From Methanomicrobia archaeon JdFR-19 (lineage in GTDB: Archaea; Halobacteriota; Methanosarcinia; DSM-18856; Methermicoccaceae), in contig MTMG01000003.1 in NCBI GenBank assembly GCA_002010075.1, forward strand, positions 1 through 52,840: a DNA stretch of 52,840 nucleotides, given 5' to 3'. Positions 7,513 to 16,504 of the stretch are shown in pieces. Every line of letters begins with the position of its first letter. The stretch's first letter is position 1. Under the pieces are notes generated by a model. That model saw nothing but the letters and a program-made list of their open reading frames with translations. It made no database searches and was not told the origin of the DNA. The position numbers and the translations under genes are program-made.

Positions 7513-8403
7513 TCAGCTTTGGTTCTCATCATCGGCTCCTTTTTCAGAGGAGACTGGTTTTATATGGACGACCACATCAGCAACTTCCCTGAACTTCTTT
7601 TTGATTTTGTTCTCAACCCTGTGGGCAAGTTCATGTGCCTCTTCCACTGACATCGAACCATCTACCCCAACACACATGTCCATATAAACCTCGTCTCTCC
7701 TCCCTCTTGAACGTATGTTTGAACATTCCTTCACACCATCAACCGACAGTGTGATTCTTCTCACATCCTCAGGGTCTATCCTCTCTCTATCACAAAGCGT
7801 TTCAGATGAATGAACGAGTGTTCGGATTGCAGAAACAGCAACGAGTACTGCAATGCCCATTCCGAATATCAAGTCCAAAATCGGATGTCCGAATTTTGCA
7901 GCCATCAAACTCACTATCACACTCAAAGATACGAGGAAATCTGCCCTTGTGTGTTTTGCGTCAGCAAGCAGGGCATCACTCGAGTACTCCTTGCCAGCCT
8001 TTTCTTCATACATACTGACGCCGAGATTCACGCCCATCGAAAACACCATCACTCCAAAGCTCATGCCAGTCACAATTACATGATGCGTACCCAACATTCT
8101 CTCAACAGACATGTAGAATATTTCGAAGCTTGCGATGAGTAGAAGTATGCCTATCCCCATTGCACCCAGTGTCTCAAATTTCCCGTGTCCATATGGGTGG
8201 GAGAGGTCTGGAGGTTTTGAAGCTATCAGCACACCTATCAGTGCAACAACTGTTGAAAATGCGTCGAAGAGTGAATGAAGACCATCTGCCATCATACTCA
8301 CAGAACCTGTGATGTAGCCATACACGCCCTTCAGCAATGCTACCAAGAGATTCAGGGCAAGGACTACAAGCAATATCCTCCTCACCCTCTTCCACCTGTC
8401 CAT
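7513..8403 (-). CDS. Cation diffusion facilitator (CDF) transporter
   Basis: A proton- or potassium-coupled exporter of divalent metals such as Zn2+, Fe2+, Co2+ or Mn2+. The 296 residues carry six predicted membrane helices in the first 200 or so. Helix 2 has the metal-site motif SMMADGLHSLFDAFS (His-x-x-x-Asp) and helix 5 has ALLADAKHTRADFLVS (Asp-x-x-x-His-x-x-x-Asp arrangement). A cytoplasmic ferredoxin-like C-terminal domain ends DVVVHIKPV. The DGLHS/DAKHTRAD pair fits the COG0053 Fe/Zn group. It is transcribed divergently from the radical SAM gene. Confidence 0.93.
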   Translation of the reverse strand: MDRWKRVRRILLVVLALNLLVALLKGVYGYITGSVSMMADGLHSLFDAFSTVVALIGVLIASKPPDLSHPYGHGKFETLGAMGIGILLLIASFEIFYMSVERMLGTHHVIVTGMSFGVMVFSMGVNLGVSMYEEKAGKEYSSDALLADAKHTRADFLVSLSVIVSLMAAKFGHPILDLIFGMGIAVLVAVSAIRTLVHSSETLCDRERIDPEDVRRITLSVDGVKECSNIRSRGRRDEVYMDMCVGVDGSMSVEEAHELAHRVENKIKKKFREVADVVVHIKPVSSEKGADDENQS

Positions 8404-8455
8404 AAGAAAAAGTAAATAAATGAATTTAATTTAAGAGTTCCCACGAGGGTTTGCT

Positions 8456-9907
8456 TTGAGAGTCTTGTTGTTGAACTCGCCAACGGTACTGCCAGACTTC
8501 GATTTCATAGCAAGGATACCTAACCTTGGCATCATATCAATCGCAGGGAACATCGATGATGTGTGTGATGTCAATGTTGCTGACCTCCACGCTGTGAAGG
8601 ACTGGAGGGGTTTTACACGAAAAATTCTGTCAAGCCTATGTCCAGACATCGTTGGCATCAGTTCAATGAGTTTTCAGATAGAGGATGCTTTCGAGATTGC
8701 ACGCATCTCCAAGGAGTACGGAGCAAAGGTTGTGATGGGGGGATACCACCCTACTCTTCTGCCAGAGCATGTATTGGCAAATCCAGATGTTGATTTCGTT
8801 GTGAGGGGGGAGGGGGAGGGAACATTCAGAGAGCTCATAATTTCTTTAGAAGAATCACCAGAAAAACTGAATTCAATACCTGGAATCTCATACAGAAAGA
8901 ACGGGGAGATTGTTCACAACCCAAGAAGACCGCTGTTAGACCTTGAAAAACTCGAGATGCCAAACAGAGATGTGAGGCTTGTGAAAGGAAAGTTCTACGT
9001 ATATACGAAGAAGGTAGATGTGGTGGAGACAACGAGAGGATGTACAAACGCATGTAAGTTCTGTAGCATTCTGAGAATGTACGGAAAATCGTTCAGAAAG
9101 TTCCCGCTCGAAAGAGTTGTGAAAGACATAATCGACTGTGAGGAGCATGGTGCAGAGGGTATTGTATTCTCTGATGATAATATAAACCTCGAGCCAAATA
9201 GACTGTGGGAAATCTGTGATGCAATTATCGAGAACGGACTTGACCACATCCATTACTACACACAAGCAAGCGTGAAGGGGATAACGCCCGAGCTTGCTGA
9301 GAGAATGGCAGAAGCTGGATTCAAATCAGTGTTCCTCGGCATAGAGAACGTTTTGAAAAGAGACCTCGAGTACTTCTCAAAAAACTCCGAACCAGACGAA
9401 GCTCAAACTGCTGTAAAGGCATTGAAGGATAATGACATCATCGTATCGGGCGGTCTCGTACTGGGTGCTCCTGAGGATACAAAAGAAGACCTATGGACAA
9501 ACTTCAAACTCGCAAAACTGATGGGGGTGGATGTTCCCATATTCTACATCTCGACACCTTATCCGAGAACGAAACTGAGAGAGGAGCTTCTTAATGAGGG
9601 GCTTGTGGTGAATGAGGATGACTACTCGAAGTACGATGGACTCACAGCAAATGTAAGAACCCACCACCTCTCAGCCGAACAGCTTCAGTACGAAACATGG
9701 AAGATGTATGCAAAGTACTACGACTTCGAGTGGGCAAGAACAACAACCATCAGAAAACATTATCCGCTCTGGATTTACAAGAACATTCTCAAACTCTATC
9801 CAAGATACATGATGAGAAAGATCCTCCACGCACTGCATATAAAATCTGAAAATGATTTCTTCATCGAAGACTGTTCAAAGAGAGTTTATTCGAAGGGAGT
9901 TTTTTAA
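8456..9907 (+). CDS. B12-binding radical SAM protein
   Basis: A 483-residue enzyme with an N-terminal cobalamin-binding Rossmann domain (about 1-130: LLLNSP..., GGYHPTLLPEH, VVRGEGEGTF) and a radical SAM barrel with the cluster motif GCTNACKFCS (Cys196, Cys200, Cys203). Such enzymes typically methylate unreactive carbons or cyclise substrates; the substrate cannot be read from sequence. The Cys-x3-Cys-x2-Cys spacing is canonical. The start is a TTG at 8456, giving MRVLLLNSP, the usual family N-terminus. It lies alone between divergent CDF and convergent hisA genes. Confidence 0.88.
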   Translation: MRVLLLNSPTVLPDFDFIARIPNLGIISIAGNIDDVCDVNVADLHAVKDWRGFTRKILSSLCPDIVGISSMSFQIEDAFEIARISKEYGAKVVMGGYHPTLLPEHVLANPDVDFVVRGEGEGTFRELIISLEESPEKLNSIPGISYRKNGEIVHNPRRPLLDLEKLEMPNRDVRLVKGKFYVYTKKVDVVETTRGCTNACKFCSILRMYGKSFRKFPLERVVKDIIDCEEHGAEGIVFSDDNINLEPNRLWEICDAIIENGLDHIHYYTQASVKGITPELAERMAEAGFKSVFLGIENVLKRDLEYFSKNSEPDEAQTAVKALKDNDIIVSGGLVLGAPEDTKEDLWTNFKLAKLMGVDVPIFYISTPYPRTKLREELLNEGLVVNEDDYSKYDGLTANVRTHHLSAEQLQYETWKMYAKYYDFEWARTTTIRKHYPLWIYKNILKLYPRYMMRKILHALHIKSENDFFIEDCSKRVYSKGVF

Positions 9908-9931
9908 TTTGGATTAAGTTTTCAATAAGTT

Positions 9932-10648
9932 TCAATCAAACACAAACTTATCGATTTTCAATCTCCCGGTATACAACGCCGAGCCAACAACGACTCCCTC
10001 TGCTCCAGCTTCCTTTAATCTGACAATATCATCAAAACTCGAAATACCTCCAGATGCAACAACCGGAATTGAAACAGTTTCAACCAATTCCTTGAGTGGT
10101 TCTACCTTCACACCCCTCATAAGCCCTTCTGTGTCGATGTTCGTGAACAATATGCTTCCCACACCCATCTCCTCCACAACTCGCCCCGCCTCTTCTGCTC
10201 TCATTCTCGTGCTTTCTTTCCACCCCCTTATCATCACTATGCCATCCCGAGCATCGAGGGCAGCCATCACTCTCTTCCCACCAACCTCATCCACTATTTT
10301 CCTTGCCAGCTCAGGGTCTTCAAACAAAACAGTTCCAAGAATCACCCTCCCAGCTCCACTCTCGACCATGCGCAAAGCAATCTCCCTGTCCCTTATGCCC
10401 CCTCCAACCTGCACACGAACAGAATTTCCTACCTTTTCCACAATCTACTCGACAATCTCTCTATTTGTCCCCGTCCCGAGTGTAGCATCAAGGTCTATCA
10501 CATGTATCGTTCTCGCACCCTAATCCACCCAAGAACATGCAACCTCAATTGGATTATCCAACGAAAGCATCTCCCTCTCTGGGTCTCCCTGAACAAGCTG
10601 GACACATTTTCCCTTTCTTATATCAACAGCAGGTATTATCTCAAACAT
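9932..10648 (-). CDS. hisA: HisA, ProFAR isomerase, with two in-frame TAG codons
   Basis: HisA converts ProFAR to PRFAR in histidine synthesis. Reading from ATG 10648 gives [20 protein letters not shown], the family N-terminus with its catalytic Asp, then DPEREML. The frame meets TAG at codon 43 (10520-10522, between WVD and [12 protein letters not shown]) and TAG at codon 68 (10445-10447, between REIVE and [18 protein letters not shown]). With both read as sense, the protein is 238 residues, normal for HisA, and ends in a phosphate-binding IVASGGISS...[11 protein letters not shown]. Both TAG positions are variable in the family. The stop is TGA. A gene caller would report only the fragment from 10441. 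I treat the gene as intact because every conserved TIM-barrel motif is present in one frame. Confidence 0.93.
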
Positions 10649-10693
10649 ACATGGAGCACAACACATATATTATCCCATCCCATTTTATAAACA

Positions 10694-11704
10694 ATGCTGT
10701 TCAGATTGTTGAAAAGATTGAGAGAGGCATACGAAAGAGTACTGTTCAAAGAGGTAAGCAAAGGAAAACTTCCCGAGCACATCGCAATCATAATGGATGG
10801 AAACAGAAGGTATGCGAGGCTGAAGGGAAAACCCGTTTATGAAGGACACAAAAATGGCGCCAAAACAACAGAAATGGTTCTTGATACATGCTCAAAACTT
10901 GGAATAAAAGCACTCACCGTATATGCATTTTCAACCGAGAACTTCTCAAGAAGCGATGAGGAGAGAAAGTACATACTCGGGTTGATAGAAGAGAAACTCA
11001 GAGAGCTCTTGAGAGACAAGAGGACATATGAGATGAAGGTAAGGGTATCTGTGGTCGGGGATTTTTCACTCCTCCCAGAAAGTTTGAGAGAGACCGCAAA
11101 AGAGGTTGAGAATGCTACTGCTGAGAACAACAGACTCTTTCTCAATATTGCAATCGGATACGGGGGAAGAAGAGACTTGGTGGGGGTTGTGAAGAAGCTT
11201 GCCAGAAAGGTTGAGACTGGTGAGCTGGATGTGAATGATATCGATGAAGAGGTCGTTTCGAGCCACCTCTATGCTGAAAATGGCATGGTGATACCAGATG
11301 TTGACCTTCTAATAAGAACAGGGGGAGAACAGAGGCTATCGAACTTCCTACCATGGCAGACAAGTGGAAGTGAGAGTGCAACCTATTTCTGCTCCCCCTA
11401 CTGGCCAGAGTTCAGGAAGATAGACCTACTCAGGGCAATCAGAACCTACCAACGTAGGGAGATTGAACGAGAGGAGAAACTATTCATGAGAGTCATGTCG
11501 ATAGCAAAAGAGTGGGGAGTTATGGAGATTGAAGAGGGAATTGAAATCTATCACTCCATCCTCAAAAAAATGCGGAAGAAGATTATTTCTTTCTCTGCCC
11601 CGGCAGTTCGCCCAGTATCCCATTCTCTGGTCTCACGCCAAGTTTCTCCAGTGGCTCAATCACCTTGCTCAAGGCAAGGAGACCAGCAAGAAAAAGGGCG
11701 CTGA
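10694..11704 (+). CDS. uppS: cis-Polyprenyl diphosphate synthase (UppS family)
   Basis: This enzyme condenses isopentenyl diphosphate onto an allylic primer to make the long cis-polyprenyl carrier used for glycan assembly in archaea. Motifs are HIAIIMDGNRRYAR (catalytic Asp and phosphate-binding), YEGHKNGAKT, TVYAFSTENFSR, and the C-terminal DLLIRTGGEQRLSNFLPWQ plus WPEFRKIDLLRAI. The conserved part ends near residue 294. The last 40 or so residues (after KKMRKK) are rich in Ser, Pro, Gln and Arg and look unlike the family. That stretch overlaps a more gene-like small reading frame on the opposite strand. The stop is TGA. It is divergent from hisA. Confidence 0.92.
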   Translation: MLFRLLKRLREAYERVLFKEVSKGKLPEHIAIIMDGNRRYARLKGKPVYEGHKNGAKTTEMVLDTCSKLGIKALTVYAFSTENFSRSDEERKYILGLIEEKLRELLRDKRTYEMKVRVSVVGDFSLLPESLRETAKEVENATAENNRLFLNIAIGYGGRRDLVGVVKKLARKVETGELDVNDIDEEVVSSHLYAENGMVIPDVDLLIRTGGEQRLSNFLPWQTSGSESATYFCSPYWPEFRKIDLLRAIRTYQRREIEREEKLFMRVMSIAKEWGVMEIEEGIEIYHSILKKMRKKIISFSAPAVRPVSHSLVSRQVSPVAQSPCSRQGDQQEKGR

Positions 11705-11720
11705 GTAGAGGAGATACCAC
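11583..11720 (-). CDS. Possible small hydrophobic protein overlapping the uppS 3' end
   Basis: A 45-residue frame on the minus strand starts at GTG 11720 and stops with TAA. It begins VSPLLSALFLAGLLALSKVIEP, one plausible membrane helix, and ends in a charged tail with ELPGQRKK. Its codons (AGA for Arg, many CTT/CTC for Leu) look more like neighbouring genes than the sense codons of the uppS tail do. It lies 12 bases after the TGA of the BASS gene, in the same frame. I recognise no family. It could be a real gene, a remnant, or chance. Confidence 0.35.
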   Translation of the reverse strand: MVSPLLSALFLAGLLALSKVIEPLEKLGVRPENGILGELPGQRKK

Positions 11721-11732
11721 ACATTCTCTTTT

Positions 11733-12647
11733 TCATGGCTAATTATCCAGCCTGATGAGTCTTGTAAGGGTAGCCGAAGTAAGCATCATGATGATTCCAT
11801 AGATCGCAGAGGCGATTGCAACTGCTGGATTGAAGAATGAAAGGGATATCGCAGTACCTATTCCAAACTCTCTCATCCCATTGGTAAAAATAAAAACTCT
11901 GGTTATGGTTGGAGGTGAGTGCATAATCTTTCCTATCACGTATCCTGAGAGATAGCCCCAAAGATTCAGTATGAGACACATGGGAACATACACAAGCAAC
12001 AAATCGAATGTGATGATACCTACAGCATTTGCTGACACAGTGAAAATGAGTACTATTACTGCAATTGCACTTATTGCAGGATATGTATCATGATACTTTT
12101 CAATCTTGGAATGTTTGGTGCGAAGGGTTGAAGCAAGGATTAAAGGAAGGGCTACCATAAATATAAGCTCAAATAACATATTAAGTGGCTCAAAAGCAAT
12201 CGAGCTTCCAGTTATCCATTCAATAAGAAGAGGTGTGAGGAATGTGTAAAGCAAAATCGAAGAAGCCATGACAGTGGTACCTAGTGCAACATCTCCACCA
12301 CTAAGATACACCATCAAGCTCGATGTGATTTCAGATGGGGTTGAAGCTATGACTGCCATCCCAACCGCAACATCTCCTTCCAAGAATTTGTAGGTCAGAA
12401 ATCCTGCGGTCGGTATTGTCAAAAGTTGAAACAGAAGTGCCATACCAACTATTCTGAGCTCACTCATCGCCCTTACAAGATCAGAAAGAGTGAGGGTAAG
12501 ACCTATCCCAAATATCATAATAAACAGCTGAATCGGTACTGTGGTGCTCATTAGAGTTCCAATGTGAGATGGTGTGAAAATTCCTATCACCGCAGCGAGA
12601 GCCACCCACAAAACCAAGTACTCACATACGTACTCATACCATCTCAA
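11733..12647 (-). CDS. BASS family (bile acid:sodium symporter-like) transporter
   Basis: An integral membrane protein of about 9-10 helices in the bile acid:Na+ symporter superfamily, which moves organic anions. Family-like features are IFGIGLTLTLSDL in an early helix, the central AVIASTPSEITSSLMVYLSGGDVALG (Na+-site and crossover region), and FIFTNGMREFGIGTAISL in the second half. The substrate is unknown. The frame reaches TAG at 11739-11741 after RLIRLDN, then one codon (CCA), then TGA at 11733-11735. If TAG is read as sense, the protein is 304 residues ending Pyl-Pro; if not, 302. It lies downstream of tRNA-Glu on the same strand. Confidence 0.85.
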
Positions 12648-12734
12648 AATAAGACCCCTCCTCTCTTTTAGAGATAAAAGTATTAAAATTTTCTAAAAAC
12701 TGGGTTGAAAAGTTCTAAGACTGGATTAGCGTAA

Positions 12735-12809
12735 TGCTCCGGCCGGGATTTGAACCCGGGTCTTCAGCTCGAAAGGCTGAAATGATTGGCCGGACTACAC
12801 CACCGGAGC
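12735..12809 (-). tRNA. tRNA-Glu (UUC)
   Basis: The minus strand reads GCTCCGGTGG...CCGGAGC plus A. The acceptor stem is GCTCCGG/CCGGAGC, the anticodon stem TCAGC/GCTGA has loop CTTTCGA, giving anticodon UUC, and the T arm is CCGGG-TTCAAAT-CCCGG. The 75-base length and the D-arm GTGTAGTCCGGCCAATCAT match archaeal tRNA-Glu. CCA is not encoded. It sits between NAC (upstream) and the BASS gene, all on the minus strand. Confidence 0.95.
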
Positions 12810-12818
12810 TTTTTGTAC

Positions 12819-13154
12819 TCATTCAGATTTCAAGGATAATATAGCTTGTGCAATGTCACCTTTGCTCTCTTCAAGGGCTTTTATAGCCTCATCTTTTGTA
12901 CACCCTGTCTGCTCAACCACCAGCTCAACATCCTCTTCCTTCACCCTTGCCTTCTCGATAGGATTTCCCACGATTTGATATGTCTTCTGTCCCTGGAATT
13001 CCATGACAGTTATTGAAGGAGAGGCTATCTCTATGTCTTTGTCTTTCGTCTTTATTATAACTTGCTCCACACCTTCAAGCTCTGATACCGTGATACCCAT
13101 CTGTTTCATTAGCTTTTCCATCTTTCTTGGGTCGACCTTTCCCGGAAACATCAT
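12819..13154 (-). CDS. nac: Nascent polypeptide-associated complex protein (archaeal NAC)
   Basis: Archaeal NAC is a homodimeric ribosome-associated chaperone that contacts emerging chains. The 111-residue protein has the NAC beta-barrel domain (about 20-60: VEQVIIKTKDKDIEIASPSI, then TYQIVG) and a C-terminal UBA domain (about 72-110: DVELVVEQTGCTKDEAIKALEES). The N-terminal PGKVDPRKMEKLMKQMGI is the family signature. Two adjacent Met codons (13154, 13151) could start it. It is divergent from hom; tRNA-Glu follows after 9 bases, so the two may be cotranscribed. Confidence 0.95.
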   Translation of the reverse strand: MMFPGKVDPRKMEKLMKQMGITVSELEGVEQVIIKTKDKDIEIASPSITVMEFQGQKTYQIVGNPIEKARVKEEDVELVVEQTGCTKDEAIKALEESKGDIAQAILSLKSE

Positions 13155-13225
13155 TCCACCCTTCTCTATCGTCCTCTCTCAATTTATATTAACCTATATA
13201 TACACTTTTACACATCTTTTTTTCT

Positions 13226-14242
13226 GTGGTTAGATTGAATGAAGTAAGGATCGCTCTCATAGGTTTTGGAAATGTTGGGCAGGGGCTTGCCAACGTTCTC
13301 ATAAAGAAAAGGGAGTCTCTAAAACAAAATGATATCAACATCAAAGTGGTTGGTGTTGCAGATTCAAAGGGTGTCATGTTTGATGAAAATGGAATAGAAC
13401 TTGAGGAAGCTCTGAGATTAAAGAAGACAAAAGGAACGGTTGCTCACAATGGAATGGATGTTTTTGATATGATAGACCAGATGGGAGAAGGAGAGATTGT
13501 GGTTGATATGACGCCCACAAATATTGAGACGGGCGAGCCGGGAATGGGGATAATGAGGGTTGCACTGGACAGAGGCATGCATGTCGTCACATCAAATAAA
13601 GGCCCTCTTGCACTCAACTTTCAAAAATTGTAGAAAAAAGCTGAAAAGAAGGGGGCTTGTCTGCTTTACGAGGCAACGGTCGGTGGCTCAATGCACATAA
13701 TTGGCTTCATAAGAGACTCGCTCACATCTTGCGACATTATGGGCATAGAAGGAGTTTTGAACGGAACGTGTAATTACATCCTCACAAGGATGGAAGAAAG
13801 TGGATATTCATATGCAGATGTGCTCGAGGAGGCAAAAGAACTTGGCTTGGCAGAGAGTGATCCCACCTACGATGTTGAAGGGATAGACACTGCCTGCAAG
13901 CTTGCAATTCTTGCATGCTCAATATTTGGTATGGATGTTACGTACAAGGACGTGGAGACAACTGGTATAACAAACATAACGCCTGAAGCCATGACTCTTG
14001 CAATGGAGGATGGATATACGATAAAGTTGATAGGTGAAGTAAGAAGAGAAAGACTGAAAGTTGCTCCGAGGCTTGTACCAAAAGATAGCCCGCTCAACGT
14101 GAGAGGTTCTCTGAACGTCGCTGCAATAGAGACAGATATTGCAAAAACCATCACGCTTGTGGGTAGAGGTGCTGGACCTATGGAGACTGCAAGTGCTGTT
14201 TTGAGTGATATCATATGGCTATCAAGGAGGTGGAACTCATGA
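13226..14242 (+). CDS. hom: Homoserine dehydrogenase with one in-frame TAG
   Basis: The enzyme reduces aspartate semialdehyde to homoserine for threonine and methionine synthesis. The N-terminal Rossmann motif is IALIGFGNVGQG; the catalytic domain carries YEATVGGSMHI, GVLNGTCNYILTRM and LGLAESDPTYDVEGIDTACKLAILA. TAG occurs at codon 136 (13631-13633) between PLALNFQKL and KKAEKKGACLLYEA, inside the helix before the YEATVGG strand, where families have a variable residue. With the TAG read as sense, the protein is 338 residues, the usual size of the ACT-less archaeal form. The start is GTG 13226 (MVRLNEVRIALIG). The stop is TGA, overlapping the next gene's ATG. Confidence 0.94.
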
Positions 14243-16500
14243 TCATGAGATTCTTGCCTTTAATCGTAATGCTGTTTCTTATTCCGTGTGCTCTTGCAGA
14301 TACCATAGTCGTTGAGCCGGGAGAATCGATTCAGAGTGCTATAAACTCTGCAGAAGATGGTGATACCATCATCGTGATGGAGGGAACCTATGAGGAAAAG
14401 ATTATACTGAACAAGTCCATTGTCCTTCGCGGAGAAAGTGCAACCATCACATTTCCACACGACAGTGTGATTGATGTGTATGCAGATGATTTTGTCATCC
14501 AAGGCTTCACCGTAGAATCTGCCCCATCCTACAAGGCAGGCATATGGGTTCATCCAACGAGTAGTGGTACGATTGAAAATTGTATACTTCTCGATAATTC
14601 CTATGGTGTCCTTGTTGAGGGAAGTACTATCAACATCAATGAGTGTGATTTCGAGAATAACGAGAGATATGGACTTGCATTACTGAGTAATACGATGGGG
14701 GGAGTCTCGGGATGCTCGCTTAATGGAAATGGAATTGCAGGAGTATTTGTGCATGATTCCACTATAACCGCCTCCTCATGTGATTTTTCAGAGAATGGTT
14801 ATTTCGGTATTTACCTCGGAAATTCAACAGAGTGTGATGTAAGTGAGTGTGAATTTTGGGGGTATTATGGTATATTCCTCAGAAAGAGTGATTCAAACAA
14901 CATAGTACGCAACATAATACATTCGGAAAGATATGGAATCGTACTTTTGCTTAGCTCAGATGATAACACACTCTCAGGCAACACAATTGAGGGGGGATAT
15001 GGTGGAATATATGTGGATGGGTCTCTGAACAACCGAATCGAGGAGAACGTTGTGAGAGGGTCGGGTGAAGAGGGTGAGGCAGTTGCGATATATTTTAAAG
15101 ATAGTGGTGGAAATGCAGTTACTAATAGCTATCTCACTGGTTATACATACGGAATCGAACTCTACAATGCATCATACAACACCATTACAAATTGCGAAGT
15201 GTCAAGTGAGAGAGCTGGCATTCTTTTTGTAAGAGGGTGCGAGAACAACAGACTTGAAGAGTGTAGTGTGTCTGGTGGGCAGTATAATGTGTACGTTGAC
15301 AGCTCTCGAGAGAATACGATACGTGAATGTGAAATGACCTCTGGATTCATCGGAGTGTATTTGGGAAGGGGAGATGACAACATAGTGGAAGATAACTCAA
15401 TATCTGAATGTACCTATGGCATATACCTCAGACTCTCAACTTCGAACGAAATCTCATCGAATGAGATTGATACGAGTGAGTATTCCCAAGTTCTGCTCAT
15501 CGGCTCATCCAACAATGAATTGAGAGACAATACGTGCATGACAGATGGAAAGGGAGGAATATACATTGGCTCTGATTCCAACGGCAACATCATCGTTTCA
15601 GACAGCTATGAAGGGGGAGACGCTGGCGTGGTTGTTATTGCCTCGAGAAACAACAGAATCTCAGACTGTTCCATAAATGGCTCTGAAGTTGGTGTGTATG
15701 TTGTATATGGCACAAATAACATTTTGGAAAGTTGCATTGTTAATGGGGATACTGGGATTCAGGTTGATAGTGGAGACGGGAATGTAATCAGAGACTGTGT
15801 TGTAGAGGGAAGCTATGGTGTGGTACTCGACGGAGATGAAAACACTCTCACAAACCTGAGAGTATCATCAATATATAGGGCCATCGATATAGAGGGGAGT
15901 AGGAATGTTGTTGAGGCATCGACCCTTCCATTAACACAACAGTCAATAGTCATCCATGGTAGTTCGAATATTGTCAGAAACGACACAATTTCCAACAGCA
16001 TTACTGGTATATGGATAACTGGTGGAAGAGGGAATAATATTGTTGGAAGCGAGATACAGGGGTGTCAATATGGTATGCAGATATGGAACGAAACTGAGGA
16101 TACCTACATCTACAATACAACGATGAGTGGGGCAACCATCGGTATTTTTGTGCTTGGTCCTATTGGCAAATTGGAGGTGAGGAATGAAGGGAGAGAGGTT
16201 GAGAGGAACTCTGAATATCAGTCAGGGGCAACACCCTTAAATACCACTGTACTCAACAGCACACTTACAAACAACAGAATGGACATATCGTTCCTGTGGG
16301 GGGAGCCAACTGCTTCCATCCACTATAACGACCTTTCAGAAGGTTTTATAGGGGTTTCTGCCCTCTCGATAAATACCACTGTTGATGCTGAATACAACTG
16401 GTGGGGTTCGTCAGATGGGCCATCTCCACATGGACATGGCGTGAGGGTTGTTGGAAACGTTGATTATGAGCCATGGCTGGAATCCCCACCTGAGAGGTGA
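14239..16500 (+). CDS. Secreted NosD-like right-handed beta-helix protein
   Basis: A 753-residue exported protein. Residues 1-20 are a signal peptide ([20 protein letters not shown]) with cleavage likely before [11 protein letters not shown]. The body is a long parallel beta-helix of repeating Asn-rich rungs ([15 protein letters not shown], 'GIYL' types), typical of NosD/periplasmic copper-binding repeat (PbH1) proteins. About 25 rungs are visible, with a tail ending [14 protein letters not shown], a motif common at the end of archaeal beta-helix surface proteins. No C-terminal membrane anchor is seen. The ATG overlaps the hom stop (ATGA), so it is coupled to a biosynthetic operon, which is odd for a surface protein. 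The role is probably cell-surface or glycan binding; the ligand is unknown. Confidence 0.85.
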   Translation: MIMRFLPLIVMLFLIPCALADTIVVEPGESIQSAINSAEDGDTIIVMEGTYEEKIILNKSIVLRGESATITFPHDSVIDVYADDFVIQGFTVESAPSYKAGIWVHPTSSGTIENCILLDNSYGVLVEGSTININECDFENNERYGLALLSNTMGGVSGCSLNGNGIAGVFVHDSTITASSCDFSENGYFGIYLGNSTECDVSECEFWGYYGIFLRKSDSNNIVRNIIHSERYGIVLLLSSDDNTLSGNTIEGGYGGIYVDGSLNNRIEENVVRGSGEEGEAVAIYFKDSGGNAVTNSYLTGYTYGIELYNASYNTITNCEVSSERAGILFVRGCENNRLEECSVSGGQYNVYVDSSRENTIRECEMTSGFIGVYLGRGDDNIVEDNSISECTYGIYLRLSTSNEISSNEIDTSEYSQVLLIGSSNNELRDNTCMTDGKGGIYIGSDSNGNIIVSDSYEGGDAGVVVIASRNNRISDCSINGSEVGVYVVYGTNNILESCIVNGDTGIQVDSGDGNVIRDCVVEGSYGVVLDGDENTLTNLRVSSIYRAIDIEGSRNVVEASTLPLTQQSIVIHGSSNIVRNDTISNSITGIWITGGRGNNIVGSEIQGCQYGMQIWNETEDTYIYNTTMSGATIGIFVLGPIGKLEVRNEGREVERNSEYQSGATPLNTTVLNSTLTNNRMDISFLWGEPTASIHYNDLSEGFIGVSALSINTTVDAEYNWWGSSDGPSPHGHGVRVVGNVDYEPWLESPPER

Positions 16501-16504
16501 GAAG

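Noticed and set aside
9932-10441. Short HisA lacking its N-terminus (170 aa), or hisA as a pseudogene
   Set aside because: The missing N-terminus is present in the same frame upstream, interrupted only by two TAGs. No frameshift or other stop is seen, and the same pattern occurs in other genes.
15162-15383. Insertion sequence or transposase remnant in the repeat-rich NosD gene
   Set aside because: The repetition is at protein level (beta-helix rungs); no terminal inverted repeats or transposase motif is present here or elsewhere in the window.
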